Assembly (NCBI GenBank): GCA_050295355.1
Contig: JBNKPL010000128.1
Coordinates: 1-5,006 of the forward strand
Source of the DNA: CBFDBF01 sp050295355
Lineage (GTDB): Bacteria > Pseudomonadota > Gammaproteobacteria > Chromatiales > Chromatiaceae
Reading direction: 5' to 3'
DNA length: 5,006 nucleotides
Shown one piece after another: positions 1-5,006 of this stretch. How positions within the stretch are numbered: the stretch's first letter is position 1; every line of letters begins with the position of its first letter. The position numbers and the translations under genes were made by a program. The notes under the pieces are model-generated. The model made no database searches. It was not told where the DNA came from and saw nothing but the letters and a program-made list of their open reading frames with translations.

Positions 1-131
1 CCCTTGGCAATCTCCAGGATCGCCTGCGGATTCTTCGCATCAATCAGCTCTTGCGCCGAAACCTGCGGCCCGGTCAGAAGCGATACCGCCATACCGGCTG
101 CCAGCAGCGGCTGATGCAATCGTTTATTCAT
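1..131 (-). CDS. Secreted or periplasmic protein, N-terminal fragment, possibly YbjN-like (runs off the left edge)
   Basis: Translating the minus strand from the ATG at 131 gives 43 codons before the window ends. The start is supported by a strong purine-rich ribosome site, GGAAGGGG at 144-137, five bases upstream. The protein opens with a Sec-type signal peptide: basic MNKR, a hydrophobic stretch at about residues 9-20, and a likely cleavage site after VSA (residues 24-26). The mature part begins QELIDAKNPQAILEIAK. This resembles the start of small exported proteins with a YbjN domain, in which an 'x-A-x-(D/N)-P-x-x-I' segment precedes the fold, but that is a resemblance from memory on about 17 residues. 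The gene lies 21 bases downstream of the Nudix gene on the same strand, with no terminator between them, so it is probably the last or a later gene of that operon. The coding call and export are fairly safe; the family is a guess. Confidence 0.7.
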   Translation of the reverse strand, partial: MNKRLHQPLLAAGMAVSLLTGPQVSAQELIDAKNPQAILEIAK

Positions 132-152
132 GCTATCCCCTTCCGTATCCCG

Positions 153-767
153 TTATGACACGCCCGCCCAGGCCGCTCGCAGCTGCGCCCTGTGCAGCGC
201 CAGCCACTGCATGGCAATGAGGGTCGAACTGGAGTTTATTCTGCCATCATAGAGCCCGGCAATGGCCCGCTCCGAATCCAGCACCGAGACCCGGATATCC
301 TCACCTTCCGCATCCACACCGTGGATACCACCATCCACTCCCGTGGCATCCACCCTGCCACAGAACAGGTGGACCCGCTCCGAGGTAGTACCGGGGCTGG
401 GCATATATTCGCATATGGGAACCAGTTCGGTGATCTCACAACCCGCCTCTTCCCAGGTCTCTTTGTGCGCAACCTGCTCCGGGCTGTTGCCATCTTCCAG
501 AATGCCTCCCACCACCTCCAAAATCCATGGCCGCTGCTCGTCCTGCAGAGCGCCGATACGGAACTGCTCGACCAAAACCACCTGGTCCGTTACCGGATCG
601 TATGGCAAAACCGATGCCGCGCGGTAACCGTCCACCCGCTCCCGCTCCAGCTCTTTACTCCAGCCGCCGGCAAACAGCGTGTGCCGCAGGCGGTAACGAT
701 GCAGGGTCAGGAAACCGTCCGCCAGGGTCTGGGAGTCCACTATCTGGTAATCATATTCCATAACCAC
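153..767 (-). CDS. nudF: ADP-ribose pyrophosphatase, Nudix hydrolase of the NudF/AdpP type
   Basis: The product of 204 residues matches the usual length of about 200-210 for the AdpP/YffH family, which hydrolyses ADP-ribose to AMP and ribose 5-phosphate in the cytoplasm with divalent metal ions. Residues 1-50 form the N-terminal dimerisation strands and residues 50-200 the Nudix fold. The Nudix box spans residues 88-110, with KETWEEAG at 102-109. The metal-binding glutamates E103, E106 and E107 are present. The ADP-ribosidase signatures YMPSPGTTSER (121-131) and AEGEDIRV (153-160), the latter carrying the candidate catalytic-loop glutamates, follow as expected. Oddly, the first conserved glutamate of the box is N94 and the usual arginine is K102. 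The start is GTG at 767, which overlaps the upstream gene's TAG stop by one base (TAGTG). GAGG lies seven bases before the GTG. An in-frame ATG at 761 is the alternative start. The stop is TAA at 155-153. The family is secure; substrate preference is inferred. Confidence 0.93.
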   Translation of the reverse strand: MVMEYDYQIVDSQTLADGFLTLHRYRLRHTLFAGGWSKELERERVDGYRAASVLPYDPVTDQVVLVEQFRIGALQDEQRPWILEVVGGILEDGNSPEQVAHKETWEEAGCEITELVPICEYMPSPGTTSERVHLFCGRVDATGVDGGIHGVDAEGEDIRVSVLDSERAIAGLYDGRINSSSTLIAMQWLALHRAQLRAAWAGVS

Positions 768-1075
768 TATTCCGCCTCATAAACGCTGTTCTGATCGCCG
801 GCTTTGCGCCGATGTAACCAGATACGAATATAGGGGATGGACATGGAGAGCATCAAAATCAGCATCGCAGTCTGCAAACGATCATCGGATAACCAGATAA
901 CCAGTACAAATGCCGCCATCATGGACAGGGTGCAGTCCACGGCGGTGGCAATCATACGCTGCTTGCGCATCACTGGATCCGCAACGTGCTGAAAAAACAC
1001 GATCACGATAGGGATCAGGTAGTGCAGCGGCGCGTAAAAGATGGCGATGATCAGCCAGGTGACGACGGCATCCAT
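767..1075 (-). CDS. Small three-helix inner-membrane protein of unknown function
   Basis: This is a 102-residue protein that I do not recognise. Three hydrophobic segments are visible at about residues 4-28, 41-62 and 66-85. They are separated by a basic loop (MRKQR, 36-40) and a short acidic turn (SDDR, 63-66), and followed by the basic WLHRRK (86-91) and a polar tail. By the positive-inside rule, the MRKQR loop and the C-terminal HRRK cannot easily both be cytoplasmic if all three segments span fully, so one segment may be re-entrant or the topology mixed. The start ATG at 1075 has GGGAG six bases upstream, and a consensus -10 box lies about 33 bases further up. The stop TAG (769-767) shares a base with the GTG start of the Nudix gene, which suggests translational coupling. 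It appears to be the first gene of its transcription unit. Nothing in the sequence points to a specific activity. Confidence 0.82.
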   Translation of the reverse strand: MDAVVTWLIIAIFYAPLHYLIPIVIVFFQHVADPVMRKQRMIATAVDCTLSMMAAFVLVIWLSDDRLQTAMLILMLSMSIPYIRIWLHRRKAGDQNSVYEAE

Positions 1076-1107
1076 ACACTTCTCCCGGGTAACTACACGA
1101 AGTGGCG

Positions 1108-1136
1108 ATTATAGCGCGTACCCGATAGCTGATCGT
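1108..1136 (-). promoter_or_regulatory. Candidate sigma-70 promoter for the membrane protein-nudF unit
   Basis: Reading the minus strand, a perfect TATAAT lies at 1113-1108. The hexamer 17 bases upstream (1136-1131, ACGATC) is a poor -35, so the assignment rests on the -10 and on position. The box sits between the sat terminator (1200-1168) and the next start codon at 1075, where a new promoter is expected, and would give a leader of roughly 25 bases that includes the ribosome site. A small ATGCG-CAAT-CGCAT dyad (1137-1150) lies just upstream and could be a regulator site or chance. Confidence 0.45.
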
Positions 1137-1167
1137 ATGCGCAATCGCATTCCACTGCCCCGAAACG

Positions 1168-1200
1168 AAAAAACCCGCTTCCTTTTCAGGAAGCGGGCTT
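1168..1200 (-). terminator. Intrinsic terminator of sat
   Basis: In the minus-strand transcript, CCCGCTTCCT pairs perfectly with AGGAAGCGGG around a GAAA tetraloop (10-bp stem, plus-strand 1174-1197), followed at once by six U residues (1173-1168). The stem can be extended by a G-U and two A-U pairs using the AAG at 1200-1198. It starts 23 bases after the sat stop codon. A GNRA-capped GC-rich stem with a U tract is a standard strong Rho-independent terminator. It separates sat from the membrane protein-nudF unit. Confidence 0.93.
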
Positions 1201-1223
1201 CTGTTTTGCCCGTGCGGCAGCGC

Positions 1224-2414
1224 TTAGTTGTCGATGGATTGATAGTAGTCCATCAGGATTTCGGCCACTTCCGGACGCGAGAACTCAGGCGGCGGAGCAA
1301 TGCCCTGACCCAGCATCTCGCGGACCTTGGTGCCGGAAAGAAGCACGAAATCTTCCTTGGAGTGATCCGGAGCGTCGCGCATCATCACCACACGATTGAG
1401 CTTCTTGGAGTAGGCGGTGTGGTCGGCACGGAAGATCTCGATCTTCAGCGCGCCTTCCGGCACCTCGTCATCGAACACGGTCTGGGCGTCGAAGGCGCCG
1501 TAGTAGTCGCCCACACCCGCGTGGTCACGGCCGATGATGAAGTGGGTGGCGCCCATGTTCTGCCGGAAATAGGCGTGCAGAACCGCTTCGCGGGGACCGG
1601 CATAGAGCATGTCGAAACCGTAGCCGTTGATCATCACGCTGTTGGGCGGGAAGTAGAGTTCGGCCATCTTGCGGATGGCGGCGTCACGCACCGGAGCGGG
1701 GATATCACCCGGCTTCAGTTTACCCAGCAGCATGTGGATCACCACGCCGTCCGCCTCGATGGCGTCCATGGCCATTTTGCACAGCTCCTCGTGTGCACGG
1801 TGCATGGGGTTGCGGGTCTGGAAGGCGACGATCTTATCCCAGCCGCGCTCCTTGATTTCGTTGCGGATCTCCACCGCGGTGCGGAAGGTATCCGGGAAGT
1901 CGTCCTGGAAGTAGCTGAAGTTCAGCACCTTGATGGGCCCGGACACGGCGTGACGGCCCTGGGTATTGAAGGCGTTGACGCCCGGATGCTCCATATCGGT
2001 GGTACCGTAGACCTTTTCGGTCATCACCTGCATCTGCTCGTCACTCACCTCTTCGATGGTGTTGACGTCCATCACGGCCAGTACCGGATTGCCTTCCATA
2101 TTGGGGTCGCGCAGGGCGATGCGTTTGGCATCCTTGATGGCATCCACATTTTCCAGCAGGCAAAGTACAGGAACCGGGAAGAAACTGCCGTCCGACATCT
2201 TCATGTTTTCGGCGCAGCCCACGGCGTCGCCAACGGTCATGAAGCCCTTAAGCGGGGTGAAATAACCGCCACCCATCATCACCGCGTTACCCGCGGCCTG
2301 GGAACTGATCACCACGGAAGGCAGATTTTCCGCCTCGTGCATCAGTTTGTGATGTTCCTCCGTTTCATATACGAACAGCGGAGTGAGCGTATCGGAACCA
2401 ACAGGTTTGATCAT
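1224..2414 (-). CDS. sat: Sulfate adenylyltransferase (ATP sulfurylase), stand-alone dissimilatory type
   Basis: This 396-residue cytoplasmic enzyme interconverts ATP plus sulfate with adenosine 5'-phosphosulfate plus pyrophosphate. An N-terminal PUA-like domain (about 1-165, with GGGYFTPLKGFM at 48-59) precedes the catalytic nucleotidyl-transferase domain. The catalytic signatures are QTRNPMHRAH (199-208, giving QxRNP and HxxH), GRDHAG (295-300) and SGTKVREML (360-368). No APS-kinase domain follows. The zinc-site cysteines of some bacterial homologues, expected near residues 336-355, are absent: the segment reads AYSKKLNRVVMM and continues without cysteine. This zinc-less form with the start MIKPVGSD and the ending DYYQSI is, from memory, like that of purple sulfur bacteria and sulfur-oxidising symbionts. 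There it is thought to run in reverse, making ATP from APS formed by AprBA. The ATG at 2414 has GGGAG eight bases upstream. The gene appears to be monocistronic, with its own promoter region and terminator. Identity is secure; physiological direction is inferred. Confidence 0.97.
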   Translation of the reverse strand: MIKPVGSDTLTPLFVYETEEHHKLMHEAENLPSVVISSQAAGNAVMMGGGYFTPLKGFMTVGDAVGCAENMKMSDGSFFPVPVLCLLENVDAIKDAKRIALRDPNMEGNPVLAVMDVNTIEEVSDEQMQVMTEKVYGTTDMEHPGVNAFNTQGRHAVSGPIKVLNFSYFQDDFPDTFRTAVEIRNEIKERGWDKIVAFQTRNPMHRAHEELCKMAMDAIEADGVVIHMLLGKLKPGDIPAPVRDAAIRKMAELYFPPNSVMINGYGFDMLYAGPREAVLHAYFRQNMGATHFIIGRDHAGVGDYYGAFDAQTVFDDEVPEGALKIEIFRADHTAYSKKLNRVVMMRDAPDHSKEDFVLLSGTKVREMLGQGIAPPPEFSRPEVAEILMDYYQSIDN

Positions 2415-2465
2415 GAATTCGTCTCCCTAGGAATATGTAATAAAGCCTGGATCTGTAACTCGGAA

Positions 2466-2483
2466 CAGGGTTAGAAATCCCTG
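2466..2483. repeat. Short dyad CAGGG-N8-CCCTG in the sat leader
   Basis: Perfect 5-bp arms CAGGG (2466-2470) and CCCTG (2479-2483) flank the 8-base centre TTAGAAAT. The element lies 52-69 bases upstream of the sat start codon, within the inferred transcript leader. It could be a protein-binding dyad or a weak RNA hairpin. Arms of this length can occur by chance, so only the symmetry itself is certain. Confidence 0.3.
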
Positions 2484-2531
2484 CAGCGCAATGTTCGTAT
2501 TCCCAGACCGAAAAAAATTCTGGATTCCCCT

Positions 2532-2573
2532 AACCTGTATTTATATGCTTGTTTTTAAAGCTATTTACAGGTT
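2532..2573. promoter_or_regulatory. Perfect 8-bp inverted repeat around the sat promoter candidate
   Basis: AACCTGTA at 2532-2539 and TACAGGTT at 2566-2573 are exact reverse complements separated by 26 AT-rich bases. A shorter nested pair, GCTT (2547-2550) with AAGC (2558-2561), sits inside. The left arm abuts the candidate -10 and the right arm overlaps the candidate -35, the geometry expected for an operator controlling sat. The arms are too far apart for a LexA-type CTGT-N8-ACAG box. The same bases could form a long-loop hairpin in a read-through transcript from the helicase gene, but the nearest U tract (2517-2511) is 14 bases beyond the stem, which argues against a terminator. Confidence 0.45.
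2540..2569 (-). promoter_or_regulatory. Weak promoter candidate for sat
   Basis: On the minus strand TATAAA (2545-2540) is a five-of-six match to the -10 consensus, with TGTAAA (2569-2564) 18 bases upstream as a poor -35. If used, transcription would start near 2533 and leave a leader of about 120 bases before the ATG at 2414. The whole 2415-2659 interval is AT-rich compared with the flanking genes, so other TATA-like strings occur and the assignment is tentative. Confidence 0.3.
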
Positions 2574-2637
2574 GTTTCTTCGTGCAACAGCAGCCCAATA
2601 CCGTACCACAAGAGGGACTCATACCACCCCAAGATAT

Positions 2638-2668
2638 TTTTTATAGACCCAAAAATTCCTTATAAAAA
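2638..2668. repeat. A/T-only inverted repeat overlapping the helicase stop codon
   Basis: TTTTTATA (2638-2645) and TATAAAAA (2661-2668) are exact reverse complements separated by 15 bases. The right arm includes the TAA stop (2662-2660 on the minus strand). The stem would contain only A-U pairs, so it is much weaker than the sat terminator and is not a convincing terminator for the helicase gene. No better terminator is visible in 2415-2659, so the helicase transcript may end by Rho or read into the sat leader. Confidence 0.3.
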
Positions 2669-5006
2669 CTCCGCGGCCTCCCACTCCCGCCAACCGCCGA
2701 GCAAGGGAAAATAGAGTCCCAGTTTCACCGGCCGTTGTTCCTGCTGCCGGAACACCTCCGCATACCCCTCCAACTGCCGCCGGTAACGCTCCTGCTCCCG
2801 GTCCAGAAACGCCTCCAGCGCCCCGCCTTCGTGGCTGCCGGTCTTGTAGTCGATGATCCAGCGCACCCCATTTTCATCCATAAAAGTGCGGTCGATGATC
2901 ACGCTCTTCACCCTCCCCTCAACCACGGCGCTCAGCGCATACTCACTGCGCTGCTCCGCATGGTCGTGGAGGATCCAGCGGCCGCGTTCATCCGCCAGCA
3001 CGCCACAGAGCGCCTGCTCCACTTTCGCGGCGGCATCCGGCCGCAGTTCCCCGGCCACGCCACAGTGCCGCAGGGCGTTATCGAAGGCGGGACGCAGGGA
3101 ACGGATACGCCTGCCGTCCCATGCCGACAGGCCATCTTCCGCCATACGTTGCAGATAACGGTGCACCACCGTACCCACATGGCGCGCCGCCTCTCCCGCC
3201 CAGTCGAACTCCAGGGCGACCTCCTCCAGCGGTCCGGTCCCGGCCACTGGGGATTCCCAGTGATATCCCTCCTCAGCGACCAGGGAGCGTTCCCAATCCG
3301 CCGACAGCCGCCGAAGCGGCGGGAACGCGGCCGTCTCCTCCTGCCGTTCCGGCGCCTCCCGCGAGGCGGACACCGGATGCCGCCCGAACGGCTCCTCCGC
3401 CACTGGCCACAGGGCGGCGAGGAGGGATCGCGCTTTGGGCGGCTTCGGCTGCCCGGCCTCATCGTTATACTCCGTATGCCCGAGAAGATAGAGTCGCTGT
3501 TTTGCCCGGGTGGCCGCCACGTAGAGCAGGCGTTTCTCCTCATGGCGGGCCTTGGTGTCATCGACCCCCCTCAGGTAGCGGTAGATGGCGTCCTCCTCTC
3601 CCCCAGCGCCTCTGATCGGCGCCATGAGCAGCTCGGGCAGCCCCTTGCGCAGCGGGCGCTCCAGCCACTGCATCAGCTTGGTATCATCCGCGCGCGGGGC
3701 GCGCCCCAATCCCGGGACGATGACGGTGTCGAACTCCAGCCCCTTCGCCTTGTGGATGGTCATCACCTGGACCCGGCCATCCGCCGCTGAATCCGGCGGC
3801 GCATAGAGATCGGCCACCGCCTGTTCCAGGGCGCTGAAATCCCCCAGATCGCCGCACGCCTCCAACGCCTGGATCAGCTCGAAATAGATCTGCGCCTCCT
3901 CCCACTCCACCTGCGCCTGCAGCACCGCGGCGCCCCCCAGCGCCAGCCAGATCCCCTCCAGCCAGGCGCGCAGACTGCCCCGCCTCCGCTCCCGGAAACC
4001 CTTCTCCAGTACGCCGCGGATGCACAGTAGCCGCCGGCTTCCGTTACGGCTCAGGCGCTGAATCCGTCCCTCCTCCTGCATCAACTCCCAGATCGACAGC
4101 GTCAGATCCTCGCCCGCCAGAAGGTAGAGGTCCTCCAGGCTGAGGCCGCTCCAGGGGGCGCGCAGAACCGCCAGCCAGGAGAGCCGGTCCGCCGGGTGGA
4201 GCAGCGCCCGGGTGAGGGCCAGCAGGTCCAGCACCACCGGCCGTTCGCTCAGAGGCTCCACCTCCACCGCCTGAAAGGGGATGGCGGCCCTTTTCAAGGC
4301 CGGTACGATCCAGTCCAGATGGGTGCGGTTGCGTACCAGCACCGCGACGTTTTGCTGATCGCCGGCGGCGAGCGCCTCCCGCACCAGCCCCACCACGGTG
4401 CCGGCCTCCTCCGCCTCACTGCGGCCAATGAAGGGAAAGAACCGCACCGCCTCTCCTGCAAGGGCGCCGTGAAAGGCCGCCGAGGGGGCGTAGGTGACCG
4501 CCCCCGTAGCGATATCCTCCTGGGCGGGAAACAGCCGCGGGAACGCTTCGTTGACCCACTCCACAATCCCCTGCTGTGAGCGGAAATTCACCGACAGGGT
4601 AATGGGCTCCAGGGGAACGCCGCCGATGCCGTCCCGGCGCGCCGCCAGGTAGAGCCCCACCTCCGCCTCGCGGAAGCGGTAGATGGACTGCATGGGATCG
4701 CCCACCGCGAACAGGGTGCGCCCGTCGTCCGGCTCCCAGCCGGCGATCAGCCGTTGCAGCAGGTCGAACTGCCCGAAGGCCGTATCCTGGAACTCGTCGA
4801 TCAAGATGTGCCGGATGCGGTAATCCAGCAGCATGGCCAACTCGGTGGGTTCCTCATCACTGCCCAGCGCCAGCCGCGCCCGCTCCGCCATCTCAATGAA
4901 GTCCACCTCGCCCCGGGCCGACATCACCAGCTTGAGCTGGGCCACCGCCAGCTTCAGGAGCTGGAACAGGGCCTGAAGGATGTGCCACTGTTCCTCCGAA
5001 TAGCGT
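2660..5006 (-). CDS. RecB/AddA-like UvrD-family helicase with C-terminal PD-(D/E)XK nuclease (5' end beyond the right edge)
   Basis: This is the C-terminal 781 residues of a helicase-nuclease of the exonuclease V beta-subunit kind, which unwinds and degrades DNA from double-strand ends during recombinational repair. The frame stays open to 5006, so the GTG at 4945 is internal; numbering below counts from it for convenience. Helicase motifs seen are II DEFQDT (50-55), III AVGDPMQSIYRFR (80-92), IV LSVNFRSQQG (117-126), V VMTIHKAKGLEFD (394-406) and VI LLYVAATRAKQRL (473-485). Walker A and motif Ia must lie upstream. After a proline- and glutamate-rich linker (about 500-575) comes a RecB-type nuclease with H595 (GTVVHRYL), E668, D685 (IIDRTF), D699-Y-K701 and Q724xxxY728, so the active site looks intact. 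The four-cysteine iron-sulfur pattern of AddB nucleases is absent, which favours the RecB/AddA side. Comparable proteins are about 1,100-1,200 residues and often follow a gene for an AddB-like nuclease; here that gene would be to the right of the window. The stop is TAA at 2662-2660. Confidence 0.93.
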   Translation of the reverse strand, partial: RYSEEQWHILQALFQLLKLAVAQLKLVMSARGEVDFIEMAERARLALGSDEEPTELAMLLDYRIRHILIDEFQDTAFGQFDLLQRLIAGWEPDDGRTLFAVGDPMQSIYRFREAEVGLYLAARRDGIGGVPLEPITLSVNFRSQQGIVEWVNEAFPRLFPAQEDIATGAVTYAPSAAFHGALAGEAVRFFPFIGRSEAEEAGTVVGLVREALAAGDQQNVAVLVRNRTHLDWIVPALKRAAIPFQAVEVEPLSERPVVLDLLALTRALLHPADRLSWLAVLRAPWSGLSLEDLYLLAGEDLTLSIWELMQEEGRIQRLSRNGSRRLLCIRGVLEKGFRERRRGSLRAWLEGIWLALGGAAVLQAQVEWEEAQIYFELIQALEACGDLGDFSALEQAVADLYAPPDSAADGRVQVMTIHKAKGLEFDTVIVPGLGRAPRADDTKLMQWLERPLRKGLPELLMAPIRGAGGEEDAIYRYLRGVDDTKARHEEKRLLYVAATRAKQRLYLLGHTEYNDEAGQPKPPKARSLLAALWPVAEEPFGRHPVSASREAPERQEETAAFPPLRRLSADWERSLVAEEGYHWESPVAGTGPLEEVALEFDWAGEAARHVGTVVHRYLQRMAEDGLSAWDGRRIRSLRPAFDNALRHCGVAGELRPDAAAKVEQALCGVLADERGRWILHDHAEQRSEYALSAVVEGRVKSVIIDRTFMDENGVRWIIDYKTGSHEGGALEAFLDREQERYRRQLEGYAEVFRQQEQRPVKLGLYFPLLGGWREWEAAEFL

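Noticed and set aside
192..782. A 196-codon plus-strand open frame opposite nudF.
   Set aside because: It is a shadow of the Nudix gene, with no recognisable family, and it runs across the real stop-start junction at 767.
1041..2474. A 477-codon open frame on the plus strand, opposite sat.
   Set aside because: It lies entirely antisense to an unmistakable sat gene, is dominated by His, Val, Gly and Asp as expected from the complement of GC-rich coding sequence, and spans the sat terminator and leader. No domain is recognisable.
2511..2517. A run of seven A residues (U7 on the minus strand) as the end of a terminator for the helicase gene.
   Set aside because: The nearest stem (2532-2573) ends 14 bases away and has a 26-base loop; only a weak CCAGA/TCTGG pair surrounds the run itself.
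2532..2573. A LexA (SOS) box controlling sat or the repair gene, prompted by the CTGT and ACAG arms.
   Set aside because: LexA boxes in gammaproteobacteria have CTGT and ACAG about 8 bases apart; here the gap between the arms is 26 bases or more, and the site is downstream of the helicase gene, not in its promoter.
3307..3320. A GCCGC-TTCG-GCGGC stem with a UUCG tetraloop on the minus strand inside the helicase gene.
   Set aside because: It is a stable motif, but it has only five base pairs, encodes the Pro-Leu-Arg linker in a GC-rich gene and has no U tract. Chance is the simplest explanation.
2735..3790. A 351-codon plus-strand open frame opposite the helicase-nuclease gene.
   Set aside because: It is antisense to conserved helicase and nuclease motifs, its composition is rich in Pro, Arg and Leu, and no domain is visible; typical of stop-poor frames in GC-rich DNA.
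2660..4945. Treating the GTG at 4945 as the true start of the helicase gene.
   Set aside because: The same frame is open for 20 more codons to the window edge, reading ILQALFQLLKLA just before it. A UvrD-family helicase also needs its Walker A motif, which is absent downstream of 4945. There is no convincing ribosome site at that GTG.

Overview
The window looks like part of a GC-rich gammaproteobacterial chromosome, most likely from a sulfur oxidiser related to the Chromatiales or to sulfur-oxidising symbionts. The main clue is a stand-alone ATP sulfurylase of the zinc-less type I associate with Allochromatium and its relatives. All genes I can support lie on the minus strand, so transcription runs from right to left. 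Long plus-strand open frames are antisense shadows.

Layout in the direction of transcription: (1) From the right edge to 2660 lies the C-terminal two thirds or so of a RecB/AddA-like helicase-nuclease. It retains UvrD-type helicase motifs II to VI and a complete PD-(D/E)XK nuclease; its N-terminus, including the Walker A motif, is beyond the window. (2) A 245-base AT-rich intergenic stretch (2415-2659) holds a weak promoter candidate for sat, flanked and partly overlapped by a perfect 8-bp inverted repeat, plus a second short dyad nearer the gene. (3) sat (2414-1224) ends at a textbook intrinsic terminator with a GAAA tetraloop and U6 tract. (4) A second unit starts with a consensus TATAAT -10 box. 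It contains a small three-helix membrane protein of unknown function (1075-767), a Nudix ADP-ribose pyrophosphatase (767-153) whose GTG start overlaps the preceding stop codon, and the first 43 codons of a secreted protein (131 to the left edge), perhaps of the YbjN type.

The three blocks appear functionally separate. The helicase-nuclease should act in double-strand-break processing, probably with a nuclease partner encoded upstream of the window. Sat makes or consumes adenosine 5'-phosphosulfate (APS); in a sulfur oxidiser it would run in the ATP-forming direction with APS reductase, which is not encoded here. The Nudix enzyme clears ADP-ribose and is probably co-translated with its membrane-protein neighbour.

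I see no tRNA, rRNA, CRISPR array, transposon or clear sign of recent transfer, and no obviously new multi-gene system. The most interesting points are the sat promoter dyad, the paired substitutions in the Nudix box, and the unidentified membrane protein coupled to the Nudix gene.
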